Source of the DNA: Curtobacterium sp. ZW137
Lineage (GTDB): Bacteria > Actinomycetota > Actinomycetes > Actinomycetales > Microbacteriaceae
Direction: 5' to 3'
DNA length: 64,000 bases
Assembly: GCF_003762905.1 (NCBI RefSeq)
Contig: NZ_RJKS01000004.1
Coordinates: forward strand, 496,001-560,000
A program made the translations under genes and the position numbers. Within the stretch, counting starts at the first letter, position 1. Each line of letters starts with the position of its first letter. The notes under the pieces are model-generated. The model saw nothing but the letters and a program-made list of their open reading frames with translations. It was not told the origin of the DNA and made no database searches. This document shows positions 50,527-58,290 of the stretch, in pieces.

Positions 50527-51576
50527 ATGAGCACTCTCCTGCCCACTTCGATCGTCGGCAGCCTGCCGAAACCGTCCTGGCTCGCCGAGCCCGAGAAGCT
50601 CTGGTCCCCCTGGCAGCTGGAGGGCGCAGCGCTCACCGAGGGCAAGCAGGACGCACTCCGGGCGGCCGTCCACGAGCAGGAGCGGCACGGCATCGACATC
50701 GTCAGCGACGGCGAGCAGACCCGCCAGCACTTCGTCACGACGTTCATCGAGCACCTGGACGGCGTCGACCTCGAGCGCAAGGAGACCGTCCGGATCCGTG
50801 ACCGGTACGACGCGGCCGTCCCCACCGTCGTCGGTGCCGTGAGCCGCCGGGCGCCGGTGTTCGTCGAGGACGCTGCGTTCCTGCGAGCCCAGACCGACCG
50901 TCCGATCAAGTGGGCGCTCCCCGGCCCGATGACGATGATCGACACCCTCTCCGACCAGCACTACAAGAGCCGGGAGAAGCTGGCGTGGGAGTTCGCCACG
51001 ATCCTGAACCAGGAGGCGCGCGAACTCGAAGCCGCCGGCGTCGACATCATCCAGTTCGACGAGCCCGCGTTCACCGTCTTCCACGACGAGGTGCAGGACT
51101 GGGGCGTGGCCGCGCTCGAGCGCGCGGCGGAGGGCCTCCGTGCGCAGACCGCCGTGCACATCTGTTACGGCTACGGCATCGAGGCGAACAACAACTGGAA
51201 GGCGACGCTCGGGGCGGAGTGGCGCCAGTACGAGCAGTCGTTCCCGCTGCTGCAGCAGTCATCGATCGACATCGTCTCGCTCGAGTGCATCCACTCCCAC
51301 GTGCCGCTCGAGCTCGTCGAGCTCATCCGCGGGAAGAAGGTCATGCTCGGGGCGATCGACGTCGCGACCGAGACCGTGGAGACGCCCGAGGAGGTCGCCG
51401 AGGTGCTGCGTCGGGCCCTCGAGTTCGTCGACGCGGACAAGCTCATCCCCAGCTCCAACTGCGGCATGGCTCCGCTGGCGCGGGGTGCTGCGCTGGACAA
51501 GCTCGGCGCGCTGTCCGCCGGGGCGGACATCGTGCGGGCAGAGCTCGTCGGCGCCGCAGTCCCGTCGGCACACTGA
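50527..51576 (+). CDS. mesD: Folate-independent methionine synthase MesD (MetE catalytic-domain type)
   Basis: A 349-residue protein corresponding to the C-terminal catalytic barrel of MetE without the N-terminal folate-binding half. It starts TSIVGSLPKPSWLAEPEKLW, and the zinc ligands that activate homocysteine are visible: HIC in AVHICYGYG, Glu in SLECIHSH and Cys in SSNCGMAPL. WALPGPMTMIDTL near 138-150 and DIIQFDEPAF near 177-186 are family motifs. The pairing with DUF1852 identifies it as MesD and not MesA, B or C. It makes methionine from homocysteine in the cytoplasm and is followed by a strong terminator. Confidence 0.87.
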   Translation: MSTLLPTSIVGSLPKPSWLAEPEKLWSPWQLEGAALTEGKQDALRAAVHEQERHGIDIVSDGEQTRQHFVTTFIEHLDGVDLERKETVRIRDRYDAAVPTVVGAVSRRAPVFVEDAAFLRAQTDRPIKWALPGPMTMIDTLSDQHYKSREKLAWEFATILNQEARELEAAGVDIIQFDEPAFTVFHDEVQDWGVAALERAAEGLRAQTAVHICYGYGIEANNNWKATLGAEWRQYEQSFPLLQQSSIDIVSLECIHSHVPLELVELIRGKKVMLGAIDVATETVETPEEVAEVLRRALEFVDADKLIPSSNCGMAPLARGAALDKLGALSAGADIVRAELVGAAVPSAH

Positions 51577-51591
51577 CCACTGCGAGACACC

Positions 51592-51627
51592 ACGGCGGCT
51601 CTCTTCCGGAAGGAGTAGAGCCGCCGT
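51592..51627 (+). terminator. Terminator of mesX-mesD
   Basis: An 11-bp perfect stem, ACGGCGGCTCT (51592-51602) pairing with 51617-51627, enclosing a 14-nt loop that itself holds TTCCGGAA. It starts 16 bp after the mesD stop. Confidence 0.8.
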
Positions 51628-51714
51628 TCGCGTTGCGTCCGCCCCGTGCGCGGCTCTCGATCCGGCCTGGAGGCGCGGCTTCTGTCCGGCCGACAGGTCG
51701 CGTTGGTACTGGTG

Positions 51715-52190
51715 TCACCTCCCACCGCCCCGCTCGTGCCGCACGTCCTGCTGGATGAGCGCCGTGGCGATCTTGTCTGTCGCGTGCGACGCCTTCGCGC
51801 GCGCGTGGACCGCGGTGGTGACTCCTGCCGCGTTGGCGATGACTGCGCCTGCTGTCCTCACCTCGCCGTTGATCCAGACCGATGCCCCTTCCCGCTGCCA
51901 GCTCACCGTGCGGGAGTGCCCAGCGCCGGGCTCGAGCGCCCAGTCGGCGTAGCGGCAAAGATCGGCACGGGTCGGCGAACAGGCGGTTGCGCATCATTGC
52001 CGGAAGCCGAGGCAATCCCGAGGTGTGGTGGATGAGATCACCAACAGTCATCTCGGCATCGGGGACGCTGGGGAGGTAGTGCGCGACCGGCCGCTCGATC
52101 TCGACTGTGAGCCAGGCCGTCGTCCCCACGAGTCCCTTCATGATGCTCCCCCACTCGAGCATCGAAGCGGTGGCGTACGGCCCGCGGGGC
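51715..52190 (-). pseudogene. Serine hydrolase (beta-lactamase class C family) remnant with large internal deletion
   Basis: Reading leftward, one frame gives GPYATASMLEWGSIMKGLV (SxxK motif SIMK at 52136-52147) and then VGDLIHHTSGLPRLPAMMRNRLFADPC, ending near 51965. From about 51960 another frame continues with LCRYADWALEPGAGHSRTVS, then VWINGEVRTAGAVIANAAG and a final stop at 51715. These are the N-terminal catalytic part and the C-terminal end of one esterase/beta-lactamase-like protein, joined after loss of about 200 codons and with a frame change. The YxN and HGG motifs are missing, so it cannot be active. It lies just upstream of the insertion sequence. Confidence 0.75.
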
Positions 52191-52690
52191 TCGCGGACAG
52201 TTCGCCAGCCGTGGGCCGTACGAAAACCTGCGCGCCAGAGCCCGGAGCTATCAAGCGGACTCCGCACTGCGCCCCTCCCTCTGCGAACGGGCCAGAACCC
52301 CACCCTCGAAGCACCGCGTGTTGTTTGACATACTCATGTATCGATCCGGTGCAGGCTGGATGACCACCGGTCGTCTCTGCCCCTCTGGCCCGAGTCGGGA
52401 AGGACAATCCTCATGCGTGCAGCTCACTGTCGAGCAGCGGGAGGGGCTCGTTCGGTCTGGCGAAGCGGCCAGAGTGCGTTCCGGCCAACCCATCGGAGAG
52501 CCCGGTGCACCACCTGAATTCGTCGCCGCTGTTGGCGAGGTGTACCGACTATGGGACCGCGACTGGCATTCGGTGCCATCCCGGTGATGGCGAGACGGTT
52601 GAAGCTGCCCTCGGTTTGCACCATCCTCACGGCGCCGCGGTCAGCAAGTGTTCCAAGAGATGACCGCTGAACGATCGGCTATCTCTAATG
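52191..52690. other. Non-coding, degenerate stretch left of the insertion sequence
   Basis: No convincing gene. Short open frames exist on both strands (for example 52360-52587 on the plus strand) but lack a ribosome site, codon bias and family features. Its lower G+C at third positions contrasts with the flanking operons, as expected for decayed DNA. A TTGACA at 52325-52330 has no matching -10 element. Confidence 0.5.
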
Positions 52691-52744
52691 GTTCTTGGTC
52701 GGCCTGGGGTCGGCTGACAGGCTGGCACCGGTCCCGGCTCGTGG

Positions 52745-52959
52745 TGTGACTCTTCGGCTATCTGCCCGTCGTTATGACGTGGCATTGTCTCGACTCGTCC
52801 GCTGCGGGAGACGGGGCTGGTGCCGGCCCGTCCGCTGCGATGGCTTGATAGAAGGTCGTCCAACCAGTCACCTGGTTGTGACTCGTTAGAGATCCGCCCC
52901 GCAACGACTCTCCCCGGGCCAGGCACCAACACGGTTCCCGTCTTGGAAGGAGTCCCGCA
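52745..52959 (+). ncRNA. Candidate IS110 bridge RNA region
   Basis: The leader between the presumed left end and the transposase start contains hairpins, the clearest being CAACCAG-TCAC-CTGGTTG at 52861-52878. CGTCCGCTGCG occurs twice (52796-52806 and 52829-52839) flanking a GGCTGGTGCCGGCC stem-loop. In the IS110 group the bridge RNA, which pairs with donor and target DNA through two loops, is encoded exactly here. The RNA itself is inferred from family knowledge, and its ends are unknown. Confidence 0.45.
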
Positions 52960-54009
52960 ATGCCCATCGTCGCAGACGAGTACACGCACGTCATCGGCGT
53001 CGACACGCACGCCAAAACACACACCTACGTCATCCTCGACACCCGCACCGGCGGCATCAACGACACCGCGACGTTCCCGACAAATCCGGCTGGCCTTGCT
53101 CGCGCCCTGGCCTGGCTCGATCGTCGAACATCCGCCGGGCGGCTCGCGGCCGTCGAAGGGACCAGCTCCTACGGAGCATCCCTGACCGAAGCGCTGCGGC
53201 AAGCCGCTATCCCCGTAGTCGAAGCGCAACCACCACGACGAGCCGACCGTGGATCTCGCGGGAAGTCCGACACCATCGACGCCGAAGCTGCAGCTCGTGC
53301 CGTGCTGCGCACTGACACCGCACTGCTGTCCTGGCCCAGGACCGGCAAGATCCGGTCGGCGCTGCGCGTGTTGCTGGCTGCCCGGAGATCGATGGACGGT
53401 CAACGCACCGCGAGCCGCAACGCGCTCACCGCGCTGCTCCGCACCATCGACCTCGGCATCGACGCTCGGCGTCCGCTGACGGACACGCAGATCACCGTGA
53501 TCGCAGCATGGCGGCAGCACCCCAGCGACGACATCGACAAGGTCATCGCTCGCGGCGAAGCGGTTCGCCTAGCCCGCGACGTCATTGACCTGACCGGCAA
53601 GCTCAACGCGAATTACAACGCACTCGAGCAATACGTCTCCGCACTCGCGCCTACGGTGATGGACATCGCTGGAGTCGGGCCGGTCTCAGCGGCTGTATTC
53701 CTCACCGCGTACTCACATGTCGGCCGAGTCCGCAGCGAGGCTGCGTTCGCGTCCCTCGCAGGCGCGGCCCCGATCCCCGCTTCGAGCGGCAACACCAACA
53801 GGAACCGACTGAATCGGCACGGCGACCGACGGCTCAACTCCGCGCTCGAGACGGTCGCCCGTGTCCGGCTCTCCTACGACCCGAACACTCGCGCCTACAA
53901 GCAACGCCGCCTCGCCGAAGGGAAGACCACGAGAGAAATCAAGCGCATGCTCAAGCGCTACATCGCCCGACAGATCTACCGCCACCTCACCGCCACCATG
54001 ACCGCCTGA
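52960..54009 (+). CDS. IS110-family transposase (bridge-RNA-guided recombinase)
   Basis: A 349-residue recombinase. The N-terminal RuvC-like DEDD domain has Asp15 (VIGVDTHAKTH), Glu66 (AAVEGTSSYG) and Asp104/Asp107 (KSDTIDAEAAARAV). A helical linker (about 125-235) leads to the Tnp_20 domain: DIAGVGPVSAAVFLTAYSH, SEAAFASLAGAAPIPASSGNTNRNRLNRHGDRRLNSAL, with the serine pair at 275-276, one of which is the expected nucleophile. The length and all catalytic residues look intact, so the element may be active. Ribosome site GGAAGGAGT precedes the ATG. Confidence 0.93.
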   Translation: MPIVADEYTHVIGVDTHAKTHTYVILDTRTGGINDTATFPTNPAGLARALAWLDRRTSAGRLAAVEGTSSYGASLTEALRQAAIPVVEAQPPRRADRGSRGKSDTIDAEAAARAVLRTDTALLSWPRTGKIRSALRVLLAARRSMDGQRTASRNALTALLRTIDLGIDARRPLTDTQITVIAAWRQHPSDDIDKVIARGEAVRLARDVIDLTGKLNANYNALEQYVSALAPTVMDIAGVGPVSAAVFLTAYSHVGRVRSEAAFASLAGAAPIPASSGNTNRNRLNRHGDRRLNSALETVARVRLSYDPNTRAYKQRRLAEGKTTREIKRMLKRYIARQIYRHLTATMTA

Positions 54010-54026
54010 CGCACACCGGCGAGGTT

Positions 54027-54251
54027 TCAGCTCGGTCGCAGGAACACTGAGATCAGCAACACGGCGATACCGATCCAGATCAGGCCGATTGCAGGCCCTT
54101 TGAGGAGATCCGCTTGGAAACGGCCGTCCTCGTCACGGCTACGACTGACAGCATTCAGCAGGTCCGCAAGGACGCCTGGCCGAATGAACAAAAGAACCCC
54201 AACCGCGATCGCTGCCGGGCCGAGAATGAGACCCGGTACCCACATCGTCAC
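54027..54251 (-). CDS. Small membrane protein, two helices
   Basis: A 74-residue protein with hydrophobic helices at about 5-25 (VPGLILGPAAIAVGVLLFI) and 52-71 (GPAIGLIWIGIAVLLISVFL) joined by a charged loop (RSRDEDGRFQADLLK). It overlaps the preceding gene by 4 bp (ATGA). No family recognised. Its stop is within 18 bp of the transposase stop, at the right edge of the insertion sequence. Confidence 0.65.
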   Translation of the reverse strand: MTMWVPGLILGPAAIAVGVLLFIRPGVLADLLNAVSRSRDEDGRFQADLLKGPAIGLIWIGIAVLLISVFLRPS

Positions 54252-54622
54252 TCCTTGTCGCGTGGACGAAGCCCCACGGGCGCGTCGCTGTGAGCGCGCT
54301 CGACATCTTCTCCGCCTTGGCGGTATCGCCTACGCGCGAGCTGCTGGCGGAGCTTGTAGATGAAGGTTGCTTCGAGGAAACCGGCCAGGGCCAGCGCAGC
54401 GATCGCGAAGAGCACGTTGGCCGGGGCTTGCGCCTGATTGAAAACGATGATCGGCAAACCGACCACGAAGGCCGCGCCCACGAAGACATTGATCCACGCG
54501 CCCACGAGACCGCCCGGCGCGTCAGGCACTCCATCCATCCATCGATCCGGCACCAGCCAGACGCTACTCCCTGTGTCCCCGCCGGCAGGGGCACAGCCCC
54601 GCTGAGGGTTGACCTCACCCAT
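54248..54622 (-). CDS. Small membrane protein
   Basis: A 124-residue protein with two hydrophobic helices (about 42-61, WINVFVGAAFVVGLPIIVFN, and 68-88) and a charged C-terminal tail rich in Arg. It starts inside the end of the VOC gene (8-bp overlap) and overlaps the next small gene by 4 bp, so all three are one unit. An internal Met near residue 29 could be the true start. No family recognised. Confidence 0.6.
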   Translation of the reverse strand: MGEVNPQRGCAPAGGDTGSSVWLVPDRWMDGVPDAPGGLVGAWINVFVGAAFVVGLPIIVFNQAQAPANVLFAIAALALAGFLEATFIYKLRQQLARRRYRQGGEDVERAHSDAPVGLRPRDKE

Positions 54623-55064
54623 AGAAGGGTCGAGACGGGGTGCGCGGTGTGACGAAGATGCAGAACGGATGCCCGGAGGGGTCAGCGAAGACGATGAGGG
54701 GTTCGGCGGTGTCGGCGGACCGGTCCGTCAGGACTACCGCTCCGAGGCGTAGGGCACGAGTCCGCTGCTGTTCGAGGGCTGTTGTTGAGTCCACGGTCAG
54801 GTCGAGGTGGAGCATCTGCGGGGGTGAGCCTGTCGGCCACTGTGGTCGTGGCAGGTCAGGAGCGAGTTGGAAGGCCAGGCGGCGAGTTCCGTCGTCGGCG
54901 GTGAGCACCAACCACTCGGGCTGCTCCGACTCATCGGCGGCGGGCGCGTCCCCATCGCGGTACCGGAGTCCCAGCAGTGACCGGTAGAACTCGGCCAGCT
55001 CGCGTGGTGCAGGGGTGTCGATGACGGTCTGCAGGAGGTGTGGGACGTCGTCCGAGGAGGGCAT
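54615..55064 (-). CDS. VOC (glyoxalase/bleomycin resistance fold) protein
   Basis: A 149-residue protein with the two-module VOC fold: HLLQTVIDTPAPRELAEFYRSLLGLRYRDG (about 8-37) and MLHLDLTVDSTTALEQQRTRALRLGAVVLTD (about 83-113), ending VFADPSGHPFCIFV, where Asp-Pro-x-Gly-His is the typical last strand. Metal-ligand residues are plausibly the His in both modules. The ATG at 55064 was preferred over one nine codons upstream. The reaction is unknown. Confidence 0.82.
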   Translation of the reverse strand: MPSSDDVPHLLQTVIDTPAPRELAEFYRSLLGLRYRDGDAPAADESEQPEWLVLTADDGTRRLAFQLAPDLPRPQWPTGSPPQMLHLDLTVDSTTALEQQRTRALRLGAVVLTDRSADTAEPLIVFADPSGHPFCIFVTPRTPSRPFYG

Positions 55065-55143
55065 GCCCCTGTCTACCGTCCGGACCGCCATCCTCCACCG
55101 AGACCGACCGAGGCAAGATCGACCAGAGGCGTAAGGTGCCGTC

Positions 55144-55509
55144 GTGGCTGCTTGGGAAGTTCTCTGGAGCGATCAACCGACTTCGGACAAATTGTCGATC
55201 ACATCCTGCACGTTGATTCGCCGGACCGGCCTGGCGTACGACGTCGACATCGCGTTCTCGACTACTGATTCTCCGGACCGTCAGCTGCTGCATCGTTCAT
55301 CGGGTCGGCAGCGTCCCCTGGCCGACGGAGGTACTCGCGAGTTCTCCGTCACACTCCCCGGTGCTGACCTCACAGATGTTCCAGATGGTCCGATTCGATT
55401 CAGCGCACCGAAGGCCACCCCAACTACAGCGCTCGTCGTGACTGTGATCTGGGCAGACGAGGCTGGTGGCGCCCGTAAGGAACAGTCCTTTATTCACGGA
55501 CACAGCTAG
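55144..55509 (+). CDS. Hypothetical protein
   Basis: A 121-residue product from GTG 55144, hydrophilic with a beta-rich pattern (EFSVTLPGADLTDVPDGPIRFSA, ALVVTVIWADEAGG). No signal peptide, helix or known motif. Codon use is less GC-rich than in the core operons, in line with the accessory region. Reality of the gene is supported by length and start only. Confidence 0.5.
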   Translation: MAAWEVLWSDQPTSDKLSITSCTLIRRTGLAYDVDIAFSTTDSPDRQLLHRSSGRQRPLADGGTREFSVTLPGADLTDVPDGPIRFSAPKATPTTALVVTVIWADEAGGARKEQSFIHGHS

Positions 55510-55541
55510 CGTCTGACACGGGGCGGTCTAATATCAAGCGC

Positions 55542-55784
55542 ATGATCGAGACAACGCGGCGCAGCCTTCTCGAACGACTCGTCGGACGGCCACTACCGTG
55601 GCTTGTTTGGGCCTGGGTTGTCTTGGCCGCTATCTGGATCTCCCTCGCGTTCGCCGAACCGTCCGGTCTCCACACCTTCCTGGCGATCGCGTGGACGGTC
55701 CTTGCCGCCGTCCAGCTCGGTACGGCCTACTACCGTCGGCGGCAGGAACAGCGGCGCATACACGAAGGTCCCGATACTCACTAG
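55542..55784 (+). CDS. Small membrane protein, two helices
   Basis: An 80-residue protein: cytoplasmic N-terminus ETTRRSLLERLVGR, helices at about 19-38 (LPWLVWAWVVLAAIWISLAF) and 44-64 (HTFLAIAWTVLAAVQLGTAY), then a charged tail YRRRQEQRRIHEG. This is the plan of many small actinobacterial membrane proteins. No family recognised. Confidence 0.65.
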   Translation: MIETTRRSLLERLVGRPLPWLVWAWVVLAAIWISLAFAEPSGLHTFLAIAWTVLAAVQLGTAYYRRRQEQRRIHEGPDTH

Positions 55785-55880
55785 GAGCGTCAAGAGCCTT
55801 CGCGACGGCACTCCGTCACGTGAAGACTTGCTGCCGCGGCTCACTGATCGGTGCGACCACTCGCCTTCGCGTAGATCATC

Positions 55881-55910
55881 GCGTCCGATAGACGATCCAC
55901 CATCGGACGC
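55881..55910. repeat. Palindrome family B, copy 1
   Basis: A 30-bp unit beginning GCGTCCGAT and ending ATCGGACGC, giving a 9-bp perfect stem around a 12-nt loop. A second unit with the same ends and a similar centre is at 56731-56760. Confidence 0.7.
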
Positions 55911-55920
55911 TTTGGGCGGG

Positions 55921-56115
55921 TCAGTACTTGCCCCGACGGTAAGCGACATACAGAAGCGCGAGCATGCCGACGCCCAGGGCGAGAAGCACCCCTCCGATCC
56001 AGGCCGCCGACGGGTTCGAGACGAGGATGCAGAATCCACCGACAACAACGACAGCAGCTATTACCGTTCGTGATCCCATCTGAAAGGTCCACCCGGGGTC
56101 ACCACGTTGCGTCAT
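55921..56115 (-). CDS. Small membrane protein
   Basis: A 64-residue protein with two helices (about 17-33, SRTVIAAVVVVGGFCILV, and 39-57, WIGGVLLALGVGMLALLYV) and a basic end YRRGKY. It starts with MTQRGDPGW at 56115. No family recognised. Confidence 0.6.
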   Translation of the reverse strand: MTQRGDPGWTFQMGSRTVIAAVVVVGGFCILVSNPSAAWIGGVLLALGVGMLALLYVAYRRGKY

Positions 56116-56190
56116 ACCGTGGACGGTACGCGCGTCGAGTGAGTCAGCGGGGTCGCGTCGGTCGGGTTCGGTGGCCGATCCTCATGCGGA

Positions 56191-56706
56191 TTAGCCTGCC
56201 GAACGTCGCGTGACCTCTGTTCCACAGGCCCAGTCGTACGGCGCCCGCCCCCGACCGACGAAAAGAGAGAAGATCAAGGCGAGCGGGAGCACGTACGCGC
56301 AAACGGTCAGCGCCCAAACGCCGAACGGGACGCCACCGTCACCGCTGGCGCTCACAATGGCGAACACGGCCGCGTGACCAATCAGCCACGGAACCCCGAC
56401 CTTGAGGATGTTCCGTACAATCGCGACATTCAGACGCGGTGAACGCCCATTCGCGCGGACGACCAGCTTCATCACTCGCTTACCGACCGTCGCCGCTTCG
56501 GGGCGTGACTCGCACCATGCCAGAGCGAGAACGACCGGCATCACGATCACCAGGGCGCCGACGACGTTCAGAACGACAGCATTCGCCGGCCGGATGACGT
56601 GCGCGAGGTAGAGCGGCACTCCCACAGCGGCAGTCAGGGCAACCCATCCGAGGACGCAGGCCCAGTCGACCAGCCATGCCAACAGTCGACTTCCCCCGAG
56701 TCTCAT
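56191..56706 (-). CDS. RDD family membrane protein
   Basis: A 171-residue membrane protein of the RDD family. The first helix follows RLLAWLVDWACVLGW, where Arg and Asp give the family its name; the second Arg/Asp region is ATVGKRVMKLVVRANGRSPRLNVAIVRNILKVGVPWLIGH. Three or four helices are present, and the final loop GRGRAPYDWACGTEVTRR is typical. RDD proteins may act as ion or lipid transporters; the substrate is unknown. Confidence 0.8.
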   Translation of the reverse strand: MRLGGSRLLAWLVDWACVLGWVALTAAVGVPLYLAHVIRPANAVVLNVVGALVIVMPVVLALAWCESRPEAATVGKRVMKLVVRANGRSPRLNVAIVRNILKVGVPWLIGHAAVFAIVSASGDGGVPFGVWALTVCAYVLPLALIFSLFVGRGRAPYDWACGTEVTRRSAG

Positions 56707-56730
56707 GCCGCCACGATAGTGACCACCTCG

Positions 56731-56760
56731 GCGTCCGGTAGCCGATCGGCCATCGGACGC
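56731..56760. repeat. Palindrome family B, copy 2
   Basis: A 30-bp unit GCGTCCG...CGGACGC with the inner palindrome GCCGATCGGC. It matches copy 1 at about 25 of 30 positions by eye. Confidence 0.7.
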
Positions 56761-56806
56761 CCCAGTGCCTTCAGGTACGTTTCATCTGAGGAAGGGATGC
56801 GGTGTC

Positions 56807-57784
56807 ATGAAGGCGGCTTGGTACAACGAGCAAGGTATCGCGGGTGAGGTGCTGCAAGTTGGGGAACGACCCGCCCCCGTCCCCGGCGAGGGCGAGGTAC
56901 GTGTTCGGGTGACGTTTTCGGGCGTCAACCCGGGCGACACAAAAAAGCGCGAGGGGTGGCTGGGATCAGCTATGCCCTACCCCGAGGTCATACCGCACAG
57001 TGACGGCGCCGGCGTCGTGGACCAAGTCGGCGCCGGCGTTGACAAGGAGCTGATCGGGCGCCGTGTCGCCGTGCACGGTGCGCAGTCCTACCGCCAGTTC
57101 GGCACCGCCGCGGAGTACACCGTCGTCCCCACGAACCTCATCACTCCGCTTCCCGATACGGTCCGCGACGAGATCGCGGCGTTGCTTGGGATACCAGGCG
57201 TGACCGCCCACCGGGCAGTCTTCGGAGACGGCCCGGTCACCGGGAAGGTCGTCCTCGTCCACGGTGTCCGCGGCGGTGTCAGCGGTATCGCTGCACAACT
57301 CGCGAAATGGGGAGGCGCGACCGTCATCGGCACGGTCCGCCGATCGACTGACCTCGACGCGGGTGGCCTTCCCGCCCTCGACCACATCGTCGCCCTCGAT
57401 GACGAGCCCGCGGCCGCTGTCCGACGCATCGCACCAGGCGGCGTCGACCGGATCGTGGAAGTGGCACTCGATGCCAACGCGGATCTTGACGCGGCCGTGA
57501 TGGCGAACGACGGGGTGATCGCCACGTACTTCGCGCACGGCGACCGGGTCTCGCTGCCATTCCCGCCACTGCTCTTCGCCAATGTGACCGTCCGATTTCT
57601 CGGCAGCGACGACTTCCCGCCCGCTGCAAAGCGCGCCGCGATGGACGACCTCGTCGCGGCCGTGCACGAGGGTGCGTTACTCCTCTCTGTCGGGGAGGTC
57701 CTTCCCCTCGACCAGGTCGCGCGGGCGCACGACGACGTTGACACGGGCCGCGTCGGCCGCGTGCTGGTACGCACCACGCCCTGA
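56807..57784 (+). CDS. NADPH:quinone reductase-like zinc-independent medium-chain dehydrogenase
   Basis: A 325-residue QOR-type MDR enzyme. Its N-terminal half (KAAWYNEQGIAGEVLQVGERPAPVPGEGEVRVRVTFSGVNPGD) is a GroES-like domain without the catalytic zinc Cys/His set. The Rossmann part has VVLVHGVRGGVSGIAAQLAKWGGATVIGTVR (about 146-176), the AxxGxxG variant typical of quinone oxidoreductases, with NADPH-favouring Arg. It would reduce quinones or alpha,beta-unsaturated carbonyls in the cytoplasm. The ATG at 56807 follows GAGGAAGGG. Confidence 0.87.
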   Translation: MKAAWYNEQGIAGEVLQVGERPAPVPGEGEVRVRVTFSGVNPGDTKKREGWLGSAMPYPEVIPHSDGAGVVDQVGAGVDKELIGRRVAVHGAQSYRQFGTAAEYTVVPTNLITPLPDTVRDEIAALLGIPGVTAHRAVFGDGPVTGKVVLVHGVRGGVSGIAAQLAKWGGATVIGTVRRSTDLDAGGLPALDHIVALDDEPAAAVRRIAPGGVDRIVEVALDANADLDAAVMANDGVIATYFAHGDRVSLPFPPLLFANVTVRFLGSDDFPPAAKRAAMDDLVAAVHEGALLLSVGEVLPLDQVARAHDDVDTGRVGRVLVRTTP

Positions 57785-57893
57785 CCCGCCTGTCGCGGAT
57801 CCTCTACCGGGCGTTGTGCCTGAAGTGGGAAGGAGTCCGCCCGGCTTCCTGGAGCCCCGATCAGTCGCCGCGCCGACAAGACCACTCGAACAC

Positions 57894-57921
57894 TTGCATA
57901 CTCAAGCCATCTGTATATAGT
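57894..57921 (+). promoter_or_regulatory. Sigma-70-type promoter of the PadR operon, apparently leaderless
   Basis: TTGCAT (57894-57899), a 16-bp spacer and TATAGT (57916-57921) form a near-consensus promoter. The ATG is only 6 bp past the -10 box, so the mRNA probably begins at or next to the start codon. The spacer CATACTC...GTATATAG may hold the PadR operator. Confidence 0.6.
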
Positions 57922-57927
57922 GCTGCC

Positions 57928-58290
57928 ATGAGTGAAGTTGAGATGCGTGAGCCCACGATGTTGGTGCTCACTTCGCTTGCGGGGGGCCGTAAGCACGGAT
58001 ACGCGCTGATCGCGGACGCGGCCGAGCTGTCGGACGGTCGCGTGCAACTGAAGGCGGGAACGCTCTATGCGGCACTAGATCGTCTGGTGGAGCAGGGACT
58101 CGTGACCGTCGCCGGCGACGAGGTCGTGGACGGCCGCAATCGCCGGTACTTCGAGATCACTGGTGACGGGATCGACGCACTGCAGGCCACAGCAAGCAGG
58201 CTCGAAGCCAATGCTGCTGCGGCGCGGTCGCGGATTGCCGAGTGGCGTCCGCGAGGTATCGCCGGGCAGATGCAGTTCGGGGGGATCTGA
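57928..58290 (+). CDS. PadR family transcriptional regulator
   Basis: A 120-residue winged-helix regulator. The PadR signature is REPTMLVLTSLAGGRKHGYALIADAAELSDGRVQLKAGTLYAALDRLVEQGLVTVAG (about 7-63), with the wing RNRRYFEITGDGIDAL, and a short C-terminal dimerisation helix. The stop overlaps the next ATG (TGATG), so it is co-translated with a membrane protein, the usual arrangement for PadR and its target. Confidence 0.9.
   Translation: MSEVEMREPTMLVLTSLAGGRKHGYALIADAAELSDGRVQLKAGTLYAALDRLVEQGLVTVAGDEVVDGRNRRYFEITGDGIDALQATASRLEANAAAARSRIAEWRPRGIAGQMQFGGI

Larger units (their letters stand above)
52691..54026 (+). mobile_element. IS110-family insertion sequence (boundaries approximate)
   Basis: One transposase gene with a long, structured, untranslated leader (about 270 nt) and almost no right flank before the next gene (stop at 54027). 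This layout is that of IS110-group elements, which have no terminal inverted repeats and insert by bridge-RNA-guided recombination. Without a second copy or an empty site I cannot fix the ends; the left one may lie anywhere from about 52640 to 52750. Confidence 0.75.

Noticed and set aside
52318-52587. Open frame left of the insertion sequence
   Set aside because: No ribosome site, family match or codon bias. It lies in decayed DNA between a pseudogene and the element.
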